A stretch of 64,000 nucleotides of DNA from Streptomyces sp. CBMA29 (GCF_014596445.1 NZ_MECL01000136.1:1-64000); one strand, 5' to 3'. Shown: positions 9,201 to 17,664, counted from the stretch's first letter. The notes: generated by a model from the sequence alone, not told the origin. Program-made: numbers and translations.

Positions 9201-10507
9201 CGGCCCACGCGTGGACGACGATTCCGGGCACGTACCGGATCTACGTCGGAAACTCCTCCCGTGATCTGCCGCTGACCGGCGCCCACACCCTCACCACGAC
9301 CACCGGAGCCCGTACCGTCACCACACAGGCCCCCGCCGCGCTCGACCCCGTTCACGGCAACGTGGTCACGACCACCCTCACCGCGGGCGGCACGCGGACG
9401 CTCCAGCACGTCCGGCTCGGCCTCGGCGTACCCGCCGGATGGACCGTACGGGCCCTGACGCCCGCCACCTTCAACCGTGTCGACCCCCGCACCCGCCCGC
9501 ACACCTCATGGCTGGTGACCCCGCCCGCCGACGCGCAGAACCGCCTGTGGCGGCTGACCGCGACGGCTACGGCGTCCGGCGGATTCGGCGTCTCCGGCGG
9601 CCAACAGGTGACCACCGCGCCGCTGGTGGACGCGCGACTGACCTCCGCCACCAAGCTGGCACGCACCGGCACCGCATTCCCCGCGACCCTCACCCTGCGC
9701 AACGCGACCGACCAGACCGTCACCGTCGCCGCCGACATCACGGCACCGACCGGAGTCACCGTCACACCGGCCAAGGCCGCGGTGACCCTGCGCCCACGCG
9801 CCACCGGCACCGCCGAGCTGACCGTCACCGTCGGAGCGAAAGCCACCTCCGCGGCGCTCGACCTCACCGGCACCGTCACCGTGGCCCGCCACGACCACCC
9901 GCTCGACGGCGGATCGCTCGCACTGCCCCTGCTGTACGGATCGCTCGCCGCCGCCTACGACAACACCGGGGTCGGCGACGAGACCGCGCCCGGCGCGGCC
10001 GACTTCGACGGCGCGGGATTCAGCTACTCCGCCCAGGCCCTCGCCGACGTCGGCGTCACGCCGGGGCAGCCCGTCGCACACGGCCAGGCCACCTTCACCT
10101 GGCCGGACCCGGCACCGGGCGGCGCGGACAACGTGGTCGCGGCCGGTCAGCACATCGCGGTGGACAAGAACGGATCCGCCCTGTGGCTCCTCGGCGCCGC
10201 GAACAACGGCAGCGGATCGGGCATCGGCACCCTCACGTACACCGACGGAAGCACCGCCCCTTTCACCCTCGCCCTCACCAACTGGACCCCGAGCACGCCG
10301 CTCCCCGAGGACGAACCCGTCGTCACCGCACCCCGCTGGAACCGTCCCCCGAACAGCGGCTATCCGGCCGACACCGCCGTCAGCCTGTACGCCACCAAGG
10401 TCCCCCTGGCTCCGGGCAGGACGCTGGCGTACGTCACCCTGCCGACCACGGTCACCGGCGATCAGGCGGGCACCCGACTGCACGTCTTCGCCCTGACCGT
10501 CACCTAG
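6218..10507 (+). CDS. secreted multidomain GH3 beta-glycosidase
   Basis: A 1429-residue secreted GH3 enzyme, far longer than the usual 700-850. The start is ATG 6218 with AGAGGGGA before it. A signal peptide covers about residues 1-48 (ALTAALLLTSATGLLPAV). The GH3 N-domain carries KHLAAND and the nucleophile Asp285 in VVTDWDG. The GH3 C-domain starts near 365 and is interrupted by an F5/8-type (CBM32-like) module at about 450-567 (DGNAGTRWSSG, YIRIEQTG) and a PA14 module at about 608-715. It resumes near 745 and is followed by an Fn3-like domain (about 928-988), a NEW3-like region and a C-terminal beta-domain (about 1238-1429). Likely substrates are exposed beta-glucosides or xylosides of plant polymers. 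It is divergent from the rhamnosidase gene, suggesting joint plant-glycan use. Confidence 0.92.
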   Translation: MTAHTAARPDGGRPVRARPAGLVRALTAALLLTSATGLLPAVTGQAAADSGPASCPWLHSKAAPEQRAAQVLARMTTDEKLSMTHGSQLPGYAGVVAPIPRLCVPALNLNDGGAGVVMGGTTAMPAPVAAAATWDPAVETAYGQVVGAEAKTKGVSVNLGPDVNLERDPRGGRVFEMAGEDPYLSGAMATRYVQGVQSQGVMADLKHLAANDTEQNRNNGNAIVDERTLNEIYYPAFKQAVQQGDAASVMAATSLVNGVHSNEDAYLLNRTAKQDWGFDGFVVTDWDGARSTVQAANAGLDLTMPAPGNFGQPLADAVRSGQVGMPVLNDKVVRLLTEEFAYGLFDTTPGSPAATATTPAHVATARDIAARGTVLMKNAGRLLPLDPARTPTVAVIGAAAKDAPITGGGGSSHVPVDASSVVTVADGIAQRLGTKGRVDYLGSWAAQASSSAGPSDQPRNMVDGNAGTRWSSGAPMADGQWVSVDMGASHSIDRVTLDAGNSTDYARGYRVLLSSDGAAWGDPVAEGAGTGQVVTATFTARQARYIRIEQTGTADSWWSIAELTAFGADGTGAQVAIGRTGVGVPGVTDKLPTVPAATFTTGDGQPGLTTTYFNNLDLSGAPALTRVEPDIDDHYTAAPGPGVNPAGFSVRWKGYLTAPVTGTYTFSMANTGGIRMTVDGQPVFQDWAQYGPGVSAIRLKGGVRTSITVENYQPVNGPTGPVAGTPTSPPSNGSVTLGWQVPDTAAIAAAAAAARQDSVAVVVVNDDESEDGDRQNLTLPGAQDDLVAAVAAANPHTIVVLNTGAPVLMPWLDKVDGVLESWYGGQQNGAALASVLFGDVNPSGKLPQTWPASMAQLPTADPSRYPGAVDVATNTTNYHYSEGLEVGYRWYDAHHLTPLFPFGYGLTYSSFSFSGLTVSPGVTGTTGPVKVSATVKNTGTRTASEVAQLYVGAPAGAGEPPKQLKGFQRVTLRAGQSRRVTFTLAPDDLRTWDSTAHAWTTIPGTYRIYVGNSSRDLPLTGAHTLTTTTGARTVTTQAPAALDPVHGNVVTTTLTAGGTRTLQHVRLGLGVPAGWTVRALTPATFNRVDPRTRPHTSWLVTPPADAQNRLWRLTATATASGGFGVSGGQQVTTAPLVDARLTSATKLARTGTAFPATLTLRNATDQTVTVAADITAPTGVTVTPAKAAVTLRPRATGTAELTVTVGAKATSAALDLTGTVTVARHDHPLDGGSLALPLLYGSLAAAYDNTGVGDETAPGAADFDGAGFSYSAQALADVGVTPGQPVAHGQATFTWPDPAPGGADNVVAAGQHIAVDKNGSALWLLGAANNGSGSGIGTLTYTDGSTAPFTLALTNWTPSTPLPEDEPVVTAPRWNRPPNSGYPADTAVSLYATKVPLAPGRTLAYVTLPTTVTGDQAGTRLHVFALTVT

Positions 10508-10508
10508 G

Positions 10509-10579
10509 GTCCGCCCGGCGGACGGACCCGCCGGACCATGACCGCCGTTCCCCGTCCACCCCTCCCGGGCGGGGAACGG
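10509..10579 (+). terminator. tandem hairpin terminator after GH3
   Basis: Two hairpins follow the GH3 stop codon. The first is GTCCGCC/GGCGGAC with a one-base loop (10509-10523). The second is a perfect ten-base stem, CCGTTCCCCG with CGGGGAACGG (10545-10554/10570-10579). There is no T-run, as is common for Streptomyces terminators. Confidence 0.65.
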
Positions 10580-10674
10580 TACCGCCGAGTGCCGTACACG
10601 CCGGGCCGGGCGCGACTAAGGTGTGCCCGGCCCGCACCCGCCCGGCGGGCCGGATGTTCCTTGGGGGGACCATC

Positions 10675-11901
10675 ATGCGTATCTCACCGCGCGCCTCGCT
10701 GCGCGCCACCTTACTGACCACCGCTGTCGCGCTCGGACTCGTGGCCGGGGGAGTCGCCCCCGCGCAAGCCGCGACCGGCTACGACCGCTGCCCGCAGGGC
10801 GCCCTGTGTCTGTTCGACCAGCCCGGCGGCCAGGGGACCATGACGTCCTACACCGCCGCGCAGCCGACGCTCGGCGCCTGGGACGACAAGGCGTCCTCGG
10901 TCTACAACCGCACCGGCTACCACGCCCTGTGCATGTACAGCCTGGCCGACTACCAGTACCTCGACGCCGTCCACGACGTCGAGGCCGACACCACCGGCAC
11001 CGGCGACGACCGCTGGGAGCTGTCGCGGTTCACCAGCCCCGGCGCCACCCTCGACCACAATCTCAGCTCCTTCCGCTGGGCACACACCATGCGGGAGTGC
11101 CAGGGAGGTCCCGAGTACCTGCCGTGGATCGCGCCGTACGGAGTCTTCAAACGCCCGGCCCAGCCGTTCGGCGATCTCAACGGCGACGGCCGCCAGGACC
11201 TGCTGCTGCGTACGTACTCCGGAAAGCTGTGGCGGCTGCCCGGCGACGGCAGCGCGGGTCTTGAGGGCTCCGGCTGGAACTCCATGTCGGCGCTGACCCG
11301 GCACGGCGATCTCAACGGCGACGGCACGGAGGACCTGCTGGCGCGCGACACCACCGGCCGGCTGTGGATGTATCCGGGTACCGGCCGCGGCACCTTCGGC
11401 GCCCGGCTCCTGGTGGGTCCCGGCTGGAACACGATGACCGCCGTCACCGCCGCCGGAGACCTCGACGGCGACGGCAAGGGCGATCTGCTGGCGCGCGACA
11501 CCACCGGCCAGTTGTGGATGTACCCCGGCCGGGGCGACGGCACCTTCGGCACCCGCCTGCTCGTCGGCCCCGGATGGAACGTGATGGGCGCTTTCGCCGC
11601 CCCCGGCGACCTGACCGGCGACGGCCGTCCCGACCTCGTCGTGACCGAGCTGTCCACGGGCAAGCTGTGGCTCTATCCGGGCGACGGCCACGGACGCCTC
11701 GGCGCCCGCGTCCTGGCGGGCACCGGCGGCTGGACGCCCTTCACCACGCTCCTCGGCATCGGCGACCTGACCGGTGATCTGCTGCCCGATCTCGTGGCCG
11801 CCACCACGGGGCAGATGCGCGTGTACTCGGCGGGTACGTCGGAGGGCGTCTTCGACACCGGCGCGCGCGTGAGCCTGTCCGAGGGCGACGCCCTGTTCTG
11901 A
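10675..11901 (+). CDS. secreted peptidase-inhibitor I36 plus VCBS/FG-GAP repeat protein
   Basis: A 408-residue secreted protein. The signal peptide ends at about AQA (residue 32). Residues 35-145 resemble the I36/SMI-type beta-gamma-crystallin-like inhibitor domain (CPQGALCLFDQPGGQG, ASSVYNRTGY). From about 160 to the end come roughly five VCBS/FG-GAP blades with calcium-loop motifs such as GDLNGDGRQDLL, GDLDGDGKGDLL and LWMYPG. The start is ATG 10675 after GGGGGGA. Codon 13 is TTA (10711-10713), so expression probably depends on bldA. The two halves are known separately in Streptomyces secretomes. Function could be protease inhibition or carbohydrate/surface binding; the sequence does not decide between them. 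Confidence 0.85.
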   Translation: MRISPRASLRATLLTTAVALGLVAGGVAPAQAATGYDRCPQGALCLFDQPGGQGTMTSYTAAQPTLGAWDDKASSVYNRTGYHALCMYSLADYQYLDAVHDVEADTTGTGDDRWELSRFTSPGATLDHNLSSFRWAHTMRECQGGPEYLPWIAPYGVFKRPAQPFGDLNGDGRQDLLLRTYSGKLWRLPGDGSAGLEGSGWNSMSALTRHGDLNGDGTEDLLARDTTGRLWMYPGTGRGTFGARLLVGPGWNTMTAVTAAGDLDGDGKGDLLARDTTGQLWMYPGRGDGTFGTRLLVGPGWNVMGAFAAPGDLTGDGRPDLVVTELSTGKLWLYPGDGHGRLGARVLAGTGGWTPFTTLLGIGDLTGDLLPDLVAATTGQMRVYSAGTSEGVFDTGARVSLSEGDALF

Positions 11902-11985
11902 GCCCGCCAGGGAGTCGCGGAGGTCACGCGCGGCGGTCGGTTCGCCGATCGCCGCGCTGATCCGGCGGTGCCCTGCGCGGGCCGC

Positions 11986-12939
11986 TCAGCCGGAGGCGCG
12001 GACCCTGATCAGCGGCGCGTCCCGCGAGAATTCCCGGAATCCGACGCCGTAGTACAGGGCGCGCGCCGCCGGATAGCCCGGCGCGCCCAGGCAGGCGACG
12101 GTCGCGTGCGTGGCCCCGGCGGACCGCGCGCGACGCATGCCGTGCAGAAGCATCGCCCTGGCCAGCCCCAGACGCCGGTAGGCCGGATGGGTGCCGACCG
12201 GTTCGAACTCGACGGTCGCGTTGGCCTCGTCGAGCCACATGACGGCCGAGGACGCCATCGCCCCGTCCGGCGCCTCCACCAGGAGGTGCAGATCCGCGCG
12301 GTAGCCCGTCGCCCGCCGGACACCCTCGTAGCTCTCGGCCGTGTACGTCGAGGGCGCCCACGCGTCCACGTGAGCCTGGAAAGCGGCCCGCGGTCCTGCC
12401 TCCTCGGCGGTGCGGAACCGGAATCCGTCCGGCAGCAGCGGCTCCTCGACGTCGGTCAGCTCCCGCGCGTTGAGCTGCGTCCAGGACCCCTTCTCACCGA
12501 GCGAGGCCGGATCGGGCTCGTAGCCGCGCGCCGCCCACCGCGTCAGGCCGAACGCGTCGGCGCCGCTCGGCACCACCGTCCGTTCGACGTCCGGCGTCGT
12601 GGCGTGGAACCAGTCGATCACCTCGTCGACCAGCCTCGCGTGGTCGGGGTGGACCTGATACGCCAGATAGGCGCCGGTCGCGTCCCGCACGGAACCGTCG
12701 CTGCGCCGCAGCCGGTGCGGAAGCTGGGCCCAGCCCCACGCGACCGGCTGCCCGCCGGAGAACCACAGCCGCCGCGGCCAGTTCGCGCCGCCGACGGCGT
12801 GCCCCTTGCCCCAGTTCCACGCCAGCTCGCCGTACGAGGCGTCGGTGTTCACCAGGTCAGGGCGCGCGGCGGTGACGCGCTGCGCCATCTCCTGCATGAG
12901 CTGTACGTCCGCGGCGGTCAGCAGCTCGAGGGTCGTCAT
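11986..12939 (-). CDS. GNAT family N-acetyltransferase
   Basis: A 317-residue protein whose C-terminal half has the GNAT acetyl-CoA loop (PAYRRLGLARAMLLHGMRRA) followed by the closing beta-strand/helix PAARALYYGVGFREFSRD. The N-terminal half has weaker similarity to a second GNAT-like fold, so it may be a tandem-GNAT protein. ATG 12939 (MTTLELLTAADVQLM) is preferred to the in-frame upstream start at 13014, although no strong ribosome-binding site is seen. It is convergent with the I36/VCBS gene. The acetyl acceptor is unknown. Confidence 0.85.
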   Translation of the reverse strand: MTTLELLTAADVQLMQEMAQRVTAARPDLVNTDASYGELAWNWGKGHAVGGANWPRRLWFSGGQPVAWGWAQLPHRLRRSDGSVRDATGAYLAYQVHPDHARLVDEVIDWFHATTPDVERTVVPSGADAFGLTRWAARGYEPDPASLGEKGSWTQLNARELTDVEEPLLPDGFRFRTAEEAGPRAAFQAHVDAWAPSTYTAESYEGVRRATGYRADLHLLVEAPDGAMASSAVMWLDEANATVEFEPVGTHPAYRRLGLARAMLLHGMRRARSAGATHATVACLGAPGYPAARALYYGVGFREFSRDAPLIRVRASG

Positions 12940-13062
12940 GGTCGCCACGGTGCCAGGACGCGGCGGAGCCGTCGAACCGTTTTCCGGGCCACCGGTCGCG
13001 GCGGCCGGGAACACGGAGCGGGCGTGTCGTCACCGACCTCGGCGGCAGAGCCGGACCGGGGC

Positions 13063-13680
13063 TCAGCCCTCTGCGGGTCGCGGGCCGTCCGACTCGGCGG
13101 GGAAGCAGTCCAGCCGGGCGTCGGCCAGTTCCTGGAGTGTGCCGCCCGCCGTCAGCCAGCCGAGCAGGCACGACGGCAGTAACCACGGCCGCAGCGATGT
13201 CGTCACCGGTACGAAGGTGATCTGCCGGTCCGTGGTGTCGAGCACCGCCCAACCGCCGTCCCTGACCAGGGGAACGGCCGCAATCCGGCAGGTGTCGTGC
13301 GCCGCGGCGACGGCCAGCAGCCAGCGGCTCGCGTCCCCTGCCGAGCGCGACCTGCTGCCGTAGAGCACATCGGCGAGCTGCCGCCACTTCGGCGCCTCGT
13401 GGGTGTCCGCGTCGACCACGAAGTGCTCGTCCAGGACGCGGTGTTCACCCGGCAGGGCCGGGCCGGGGGCGGCCGAGAGGACGGCCTGCCGCCCCGGCGT
13501 CCGTACGGCAAGCGAGAGCGCGGGCGCCGGTCGGTCGGCCACCGAGGCCGTGGGTATGTCCCTTTGCGCGAGGGCGAGTTCGACGGGGAATTCGACGCCG
13601 AGTTCGACACTGACCAGACATCGGCCGCTCGGCGGCTGAGGTCCGTTCGCCCATGTCGCCGACCCGCTGTCCATCGCCAT
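13063..13680 (-). CDS. hypothetical protein with a TTA codon
   Basis: A 205-residue protein of unknown function without a signal peptide or clear membrane segment. The C-terminal half (KWRQLADVLYGSRSRSAGDA, SRWLLAVAAAHDTCRIAAVP) looks like a real globular domain; the N-terminal half is less convincing. A GGGAGGGGG tract lies 10-12 bases upstream of ATG 13680. A TTA codon occurs in PWLLPS (plus-strand 13180-13182), which is rare in this genome type and suggests bldA control. No partner gene is evident. Confidence 0.5.
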   Translation of the reverse strand: MAMDSGSATWANGPQPPSGRCLVSVELGVEFPVELALAQRDIPTASVADRPAPALSLAVRTPGRQAVLSAAPGPALPGEHRVLDEHFVVDADTHEAPKWRQLADVLYGSRSRSAGDASRWLLAVAAAHDTCRIAAVPLVRDGGWAVLDTTDRQITFVPVTTSLRPWLLPSCLLGWLTAGGTLQELADARLDCFPAESDGPRPAEG

Positions 13681-13896
13681 CCGGGCCGTCCCCCTCCCGC
13701 TGGACCCGCTGCGCCCGCCGGAGCCGCCCGGCCCTGAGCGCCTCCGGTACGGCCCTCACGAAGAGGCCGGGGACCGGGCCGTTCTGTGACAGGACAGAAC
13801 ATCAAACCGGCATGTCGCCCGCGTTACGGTCAGCGAACGAGCGATGACGGATTCCCGTACCGGCGTGGCGTGTGGGGGATCTCCGCAGGCGCGCGC

Positions 13897-14337
13897 TCAG
13901 CGCTCCGCGCGGTCGAAGCGGCGGATGAAGCGCCGCTGCCACGGCGTCTCCACGGCGCGGTGGTGATAGTGCCGGCGGACGAAGGCGACGGCCTCGTGCG
14001 CCGGGACCCCGTCCAGAACAGCCATGCAGGCGAGGGCGGTTCCGGTCCGCCCGATGCCGCCGCCGCACGCGACCTCCACCCGCTCGTCCGCCGCGCGGGC
14101 CAGCGCCTCCTCGAAGGCAGCCCGCGCCTGCCGCCGGTCCGAGGGCAGCCGGAAATCCGGCCAGCGCACCCACCGCGCGTCCCACCGGGTCAACGGCGGC
14201 TCGCCGCCGAGGAGATAGACGCCGAAGGACGGCGTCGGCCCCGCCGGAAGCGCTTGGCGCAGGCCGCGTCCGCGCACCAGCACACCCGACGGAAACCGTA
14301 CGATCCCGTCGTCCGACGGGTCCCAGCTCTCGGTCAT
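13897..14337 (-). CDS. protein tyrosine / dual-specificity phosphatase
   Basis: A 146-residue compact phosphatase. The P-loop CGGGIGRTG gives the Cx5R signature, with nucleophile Cys91 and Arg97. The usual histidine before the cysteine is replaced by alanine. A likely general acid is Asp61 in WPDFRLP. After the loop, TALACMAVLDGVPAHEAVAFVR matches the helix conserved in PTP-like proteins. It is cytosolic with no extra domain, and has no operon partner: the next gene is divergent, and the 216-bp gap on the other side holds nothing I can identify. The substrate is unknown. Confidence 0.85.
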   Translation of the reverse strand: MTESWDPSDDGIVRFPSGVLVRGRGLRQALPAGPTPSFGVYLLGGEPPLTRWDARWVRWPDFRLPSDRRQARAAFEEALARAADERVEVACGGGIGRTGTALACMAVLDGVPAHEAVAFVRRHYHHRAVETPWQRRFIRRFDRAER

Positions 14338-14482
14338 CCCGGAACCCTACCGAGACCCGCTGGTCGCGACCCGCACACCGGCCCGCCGCCACACCGGCCC
14401 GCCGCCACACCGTGAGCGGCGAACCCTCGCGGACAGGCGATCATGGGGTGACCGATCCGGCCGGAGGAGAACGGAGAGCGCC

Positions 14483-15328
14483 ATGCCCGAGGGCTGGGAG
14501 TGGGACGAGACCTTGTTCCTGGGCTCGGCCCGCTACTACCGGCGCGGGCGGCTGCCGTACGCGCCGGGACTCGCGGACGTCCTCGCGCGGGAGCTGGGCC
14601 TCGACGGGCGGGGGCGCCTGCTCGATGTGGGCTGCGGTCCCGGCACGGTCGCGCTCGGTCTCGCGGACCTGTTCGCCGACGTCGTGGGAGTGGACCCGGA
14701 CGGCGCGATGCTCACCGAGGCGCGGTGCCAGTCCGTGGCCGCGGACGTGTCGGATCGCACTCGGTGGATCCAGGCCCGCGCCGAGGAACTGCCCCTGGAT
14801 CTCGGCACGTTCACCGTCGTGACCTTCGGCCAGTCCTTCCACTGGATGGACCGCGACAAGGTGGCCGCGACGGTGCGGGCCATGCTGGCGCCCGGCGGCG
14901 CCTTCCTCCAGATCGCGGATCTGAAGAACGAACGCCGGACCGCGCGGGGCCTGCCGTATCCCGCCGTCCCGTACGACGGGGTCGACGCGCTCGTCAGGGA
15001 ACACCTCGGCCCCGAGCGGCGGGCCGGACAGGGAGTGCTGCGGCACGGCACACCAGGGGACGAGACCGCGGTGCTGGCCAGGGCCGGATTCGTCGGTCCG
15101 CGCCGGCTGGTCGTACCGGGCGGCGAGGCGCTGAAGCGCACCGGCGACGACGTGGCCGCCTGGGTGTTCTCCCTGTCGTCCTCCGCGCCGCACCTGTTCG
15201 GGGACCGCCGGGACGCCTTCGCGGCCGACCTCGACCGGCTGCTCGAGAACGCCTCCCCGTCCGGCCGTTTCTCCGAGCGCCAGCCGAGCACCGAGGTGTT
15301 GGTCTGGCGCAAGCCTCCACACCCCTGA
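14483..15328 (+). CDS. class I SAM-dependent methyltransferase
   Basis: A 281-residue Methyltransf_11-type enzyme. Motif I is LLDVGCGPGTVALGLAD (about residues 44-62), followed by the acidic VVGVDPDGAML. The FGQSFHWMDRD segment is typical of the trans-aconitate/UbiE-like group. The start ATG 14483 follows a GGAGAACGGAGAG purine tract. It is probably monocistronic. The substrate cannot be inferred from the neighbours. Confidence 0.88.
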   Translation: MPEGWEWDETLFLGSARYYRRGRLPYAPGLADVLARELGLDGRGRLLDVGCGPGTVALGLADLFADVVGVDPDGAMLTEARCQSVAADVSDRTRWIQARAEELPLDLGTFTVVTFGQSFHWMDRDKVAATVRAMLAPGGAFLQIADLKNERRTARGLPYPAVPYDGVDALVREHLGPERRAGQGVLRHGTPGDETAVLARAGFVGPRRLVVPGGEALKRTGDDVAAWVFSLSSSAPHLFGDRRDAFAADLDRLLENASPSGRFSERQPSTEVLVWRKPPHP

Positions 15329-15350
15329 GGGGCAACCGGCATACGGAAAG

Positions 15351-15400
15351 GCGCCGTTGGCGGGCGGCCGGAGGAGCGGAGGGCCACCCTCCAACGGCGC
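15351..15400. terminator. bidirectional terminator between convergent genes
   Basis: GCGCCGTTGG (15351-15360) pairs perfectly with CCAACGGCGC (15391-15400), and the loop can form a further GGAGG/CCTCC stem. It lies between the methyltransferase and ricin-lectin stop codons and can serve both. Confidence 0.7.
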
Positions 15401-15426
15401 GGGCGACACGCGTCAGCCCACGGCGG

Positions 15427-17664
15427 TCAGTTGATCGTCCACTGCTGGAGGGCCGCGTCGGTCTTCGCCTGCTGTGTGACCAGCGCGCCGTCGGCCGCCG
15501 ACGCGGCGGTCAGCAGCAGCCCGCTCTTCACCGAGGCCACGGTGTACGCGCCACTGGCCTGCTTGGTCACCGTCCAGTGCTGATTGCTGCCCCCGGTGCA
15601 CGTCCACTGAACGACCTTCGCCCCGGCGCTGGTCGAGCCGTCGCTGACATCGGCGCACAGCCCCGACTCGCCGTTGACGAGCTGATAGGAGCCGTCGGCC
15701 TGCTGGGTGAACCGCCAGGTCTGATTGGCGCCGCCGTTGCCGGTCCAGGTGAGGAGCTGGGTGCCGGCCGTGGTGCTGTGGCCCGGATCGTCCAGCGCCC
15801 TGCCCCCGGTGACCAGCGCGTGCGGACCGTTCAGCCCGCCCGGTGCCGTACCGACCGGCGTCATGGTCAGTGTCTGCTCGGCGGCGGTCCGTGCCCCGCC
15901 CACGGCGTTGCCCGTACCGTTGGTCCAGTAGCGGGCGGGTGTGGTCTCGGTGAGCCGCCCGGAGGCCGCCGACAGGCCGAGGACCAGGCCGCTGTAGCGG
16001 TTGACCAGCCGGTACGCGCCGGACTTCGCGCCGTCCGGCGACGCGCCGGGGACGACGAACCACTGCTGCCCGACGGTGGGTCCGCCCGTTCCCGCCGCGG
16101 TCACGGTCGGCGCCGCGCCCCATGCCCGGCCCGCGGTGGCAACGGAGTTGACGCCCAGCAGCGCGCCGCTGGAGGCGTTGACGATCCGGAAGGACCCGTC
16201 GCCGTTGCCCGCGAACGCCCAGGTCTCCAGGCTCGATCCGGTGGCGCTCGCCAGCGAGGTCGTCGCGGCGCCGCCCGACACCTGGGCGAGCAGACGGCCG
16301 TTCCCGGCGCCGATCCGGTACGTCTTGGCCGGGTCGAAGGCCGGTGCGGCCGGTGCGGTCGAACCGACGGTGATGTTCGCGTACTCGCCGCTGGACTTCG
16401 CGCAGGCGATCGAGCAGTACGACCGGAAGGTCTTGCCGACGATCGTGGAGTTGGTCCTGTTGGCGCCGTCCACGAACCAGCGGTACCACGACCCTGAGGT
16501 GTAGCTGCCGGAGTCGCCGATCGGATACCACTTCTGCGTCGCGAGGTCGTCGGTGACGTAGAAGCGCTGCGGCGCCGTGCCCGACACGACCTCCGGCTCG
16601 CCGATGTACAGGCCGAGATAGGCGTCGTAGGTGATGTTCATAATGAACAGGTCCGATTTCGCGGGCAGTTGGCCCGCCGCGACCTGCTGGTCCACGCTGC
16701 CGGTGGTGGCCGGGTCGTAGTCGTCCGCGACCGGTGTGTAACCCGTCGGGTGCGACGACGTCACCGGCGCCATGTTGCTCTCCCGGCCGCCCACACCGGG
16801 CTGCGACCAGGAGCCGTCGTACCACTTGGACCACGTACCGGCCGCCATCTTCCCCGACAGGGGAGCGCGGGCGACATGCGCGAGGCCGCCGTTGCCGCCG
16901 CCCACACCCGCCTTGGGGATGATCCGAGAGCCGTAGTAGACGTAGAAGTAGCCCGAAGCGGTGTCCACGTACAGCCGGGGGTCGCCGTCTCCGTAGTCGT
17001 ACGTCTGGTTCGGGAAGGCGGCGCTGTCGCTGCGCGCGGTGCTGTACGGCGAGGTGATCGCGTGGCCGAGGATCGTCCAGACCTTGCCCTGGTTCGTGGA
17101 CCGGGCGTAGTCGATCGAGTCGTAGTGCAGGCCGTCGCCGAAGGGCTGCGGTGTGAACTCGTTGTGCACCAGGCCGTACCAGTCGCCGGTGTCCGGATCG
17201 ACCCACACCCCGACGAGGTCGCAGAAGTTGCGCTGTGAGTAGCCGGAGCCCGGCCCCGCGGACGTCGCCTGGAGGCCGGTCGGGCTGTTGTCGCAGCGCC
17301 ACGTCGTGTCGTTGTTCTTGTCACTGGAGTTGGCCGGATTCACCGCGTTGCTGATCGCGGCCGAACGGGAGGCGCCGTCGAAGTCCTTACCGGTGTAGAA
17401 GTCCCAGACCCGCGGGTCGTTCGCGCCGTACAGCGAGGCCGACTGCTGGAAGTAGAAGGTGCCGTCCTTGTCGACGTACGCGCTGGCCGGGGTGTCGGTC
17501 GGATAGGCGTAGGACGCCGTCGACCCGACGGAGATCGTGTACGTGGCGGCGGGCGGGGCGGCCGACGCCGGGGCGGTCGCCAGCGCGCCGCCGAAAGCGG
17601 CCAGGGCCAGGGCGACGACCGCGGCGACGAGTCTTCTACGAGGTGCTGGGCGAGGAGCTGACAC
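15427..17664 (-). CDS. secreted beta-propeller-like protein with ricin-B lectin domains
   Basis: A 745-residue secreted protein. The start is GTG 17664, set by AAGGAG five bases upstream. A signal peptide covers residues 1 to about 37 (LVAAVVALALAAFGGALA). Residues 38-375 look like a five-bladed-propeller glycosidase-type module, with strands such as VGVWVDPDTGDWYGLVHNEF and DPRLYVDTASGYFYVYYGS, but I cannot place it in a GH family. Two ricin-type trefoil regions follow (about 440-560 and 615-745); QTW and QHW repeats in the last mark a CBM13-like sugar binder. It is divergent from a LacI regulator with a palindrome between them, so it is probably induced by a sugar, possibly arabinose- or galactose-containing polymers. 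Confidence 0.75.
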   Translation of the reverse strand: MSAPRPAPRRRLVAAVVALALAAFGGALATAPASAAPPAATYTISVGSTASYAYPTDTPASAYVDKDGTFYFQQSASLYGANDPRVWDFYTGKDFDGASRSAAISNAVNPANSSDKNNDTTWRCDNSPTGLQATSAGPGSGYSQRNFCDLVGVWVDPDTGDWYGLVHNEFTPQPFGDGLHYDSIDYARSTNQGKVWTILGHAITSPYSTARSDSAAFPNQTYDYGDGDPRLYVDTASGYFYVYYGSRIIPKAGVGGGNGGLAHVARAPLSGKMAAGTWSKWYDGSWSQPGVGGRESNMAPVTSSHPTGYTPVADDYDPATTGSVDQQVAAGQLPAKSDLFIMNITYDAYLGLYIGEPEVVSGTAPQRFYVTDDLATQKWYPIGDSGSYTSGSWYRWFVDGANRTNSTIVGKTFRSYCSIACAKSSGEYANITVGSTAPAAPAFDPAKTYRIGAGNGRLLAQVSGGAATTSLASATGSSLETWAFAGNGDGSFRIVNASSGALLGVNSVATAGRAWGAAPTVTAAGTGGPTVGQQWFVVPGASPDGAKSGAYRLVNRYSGLVLGLSAASGRLTETTPARYWTNGTGNAVGGARTAAEQTLTMTPVGTAPGGLNGPHALVTGGRALDDPGHSTTAGTQLLTWTGNGGANQTWRFTQQADGSYQLVNGESGLCADVSDGSTSAGAKVVQWTCTGGSNQHWTVTKQASGAYTVASVKSGLLLTAASAADGALVTQQAKTDAALQQWTIN

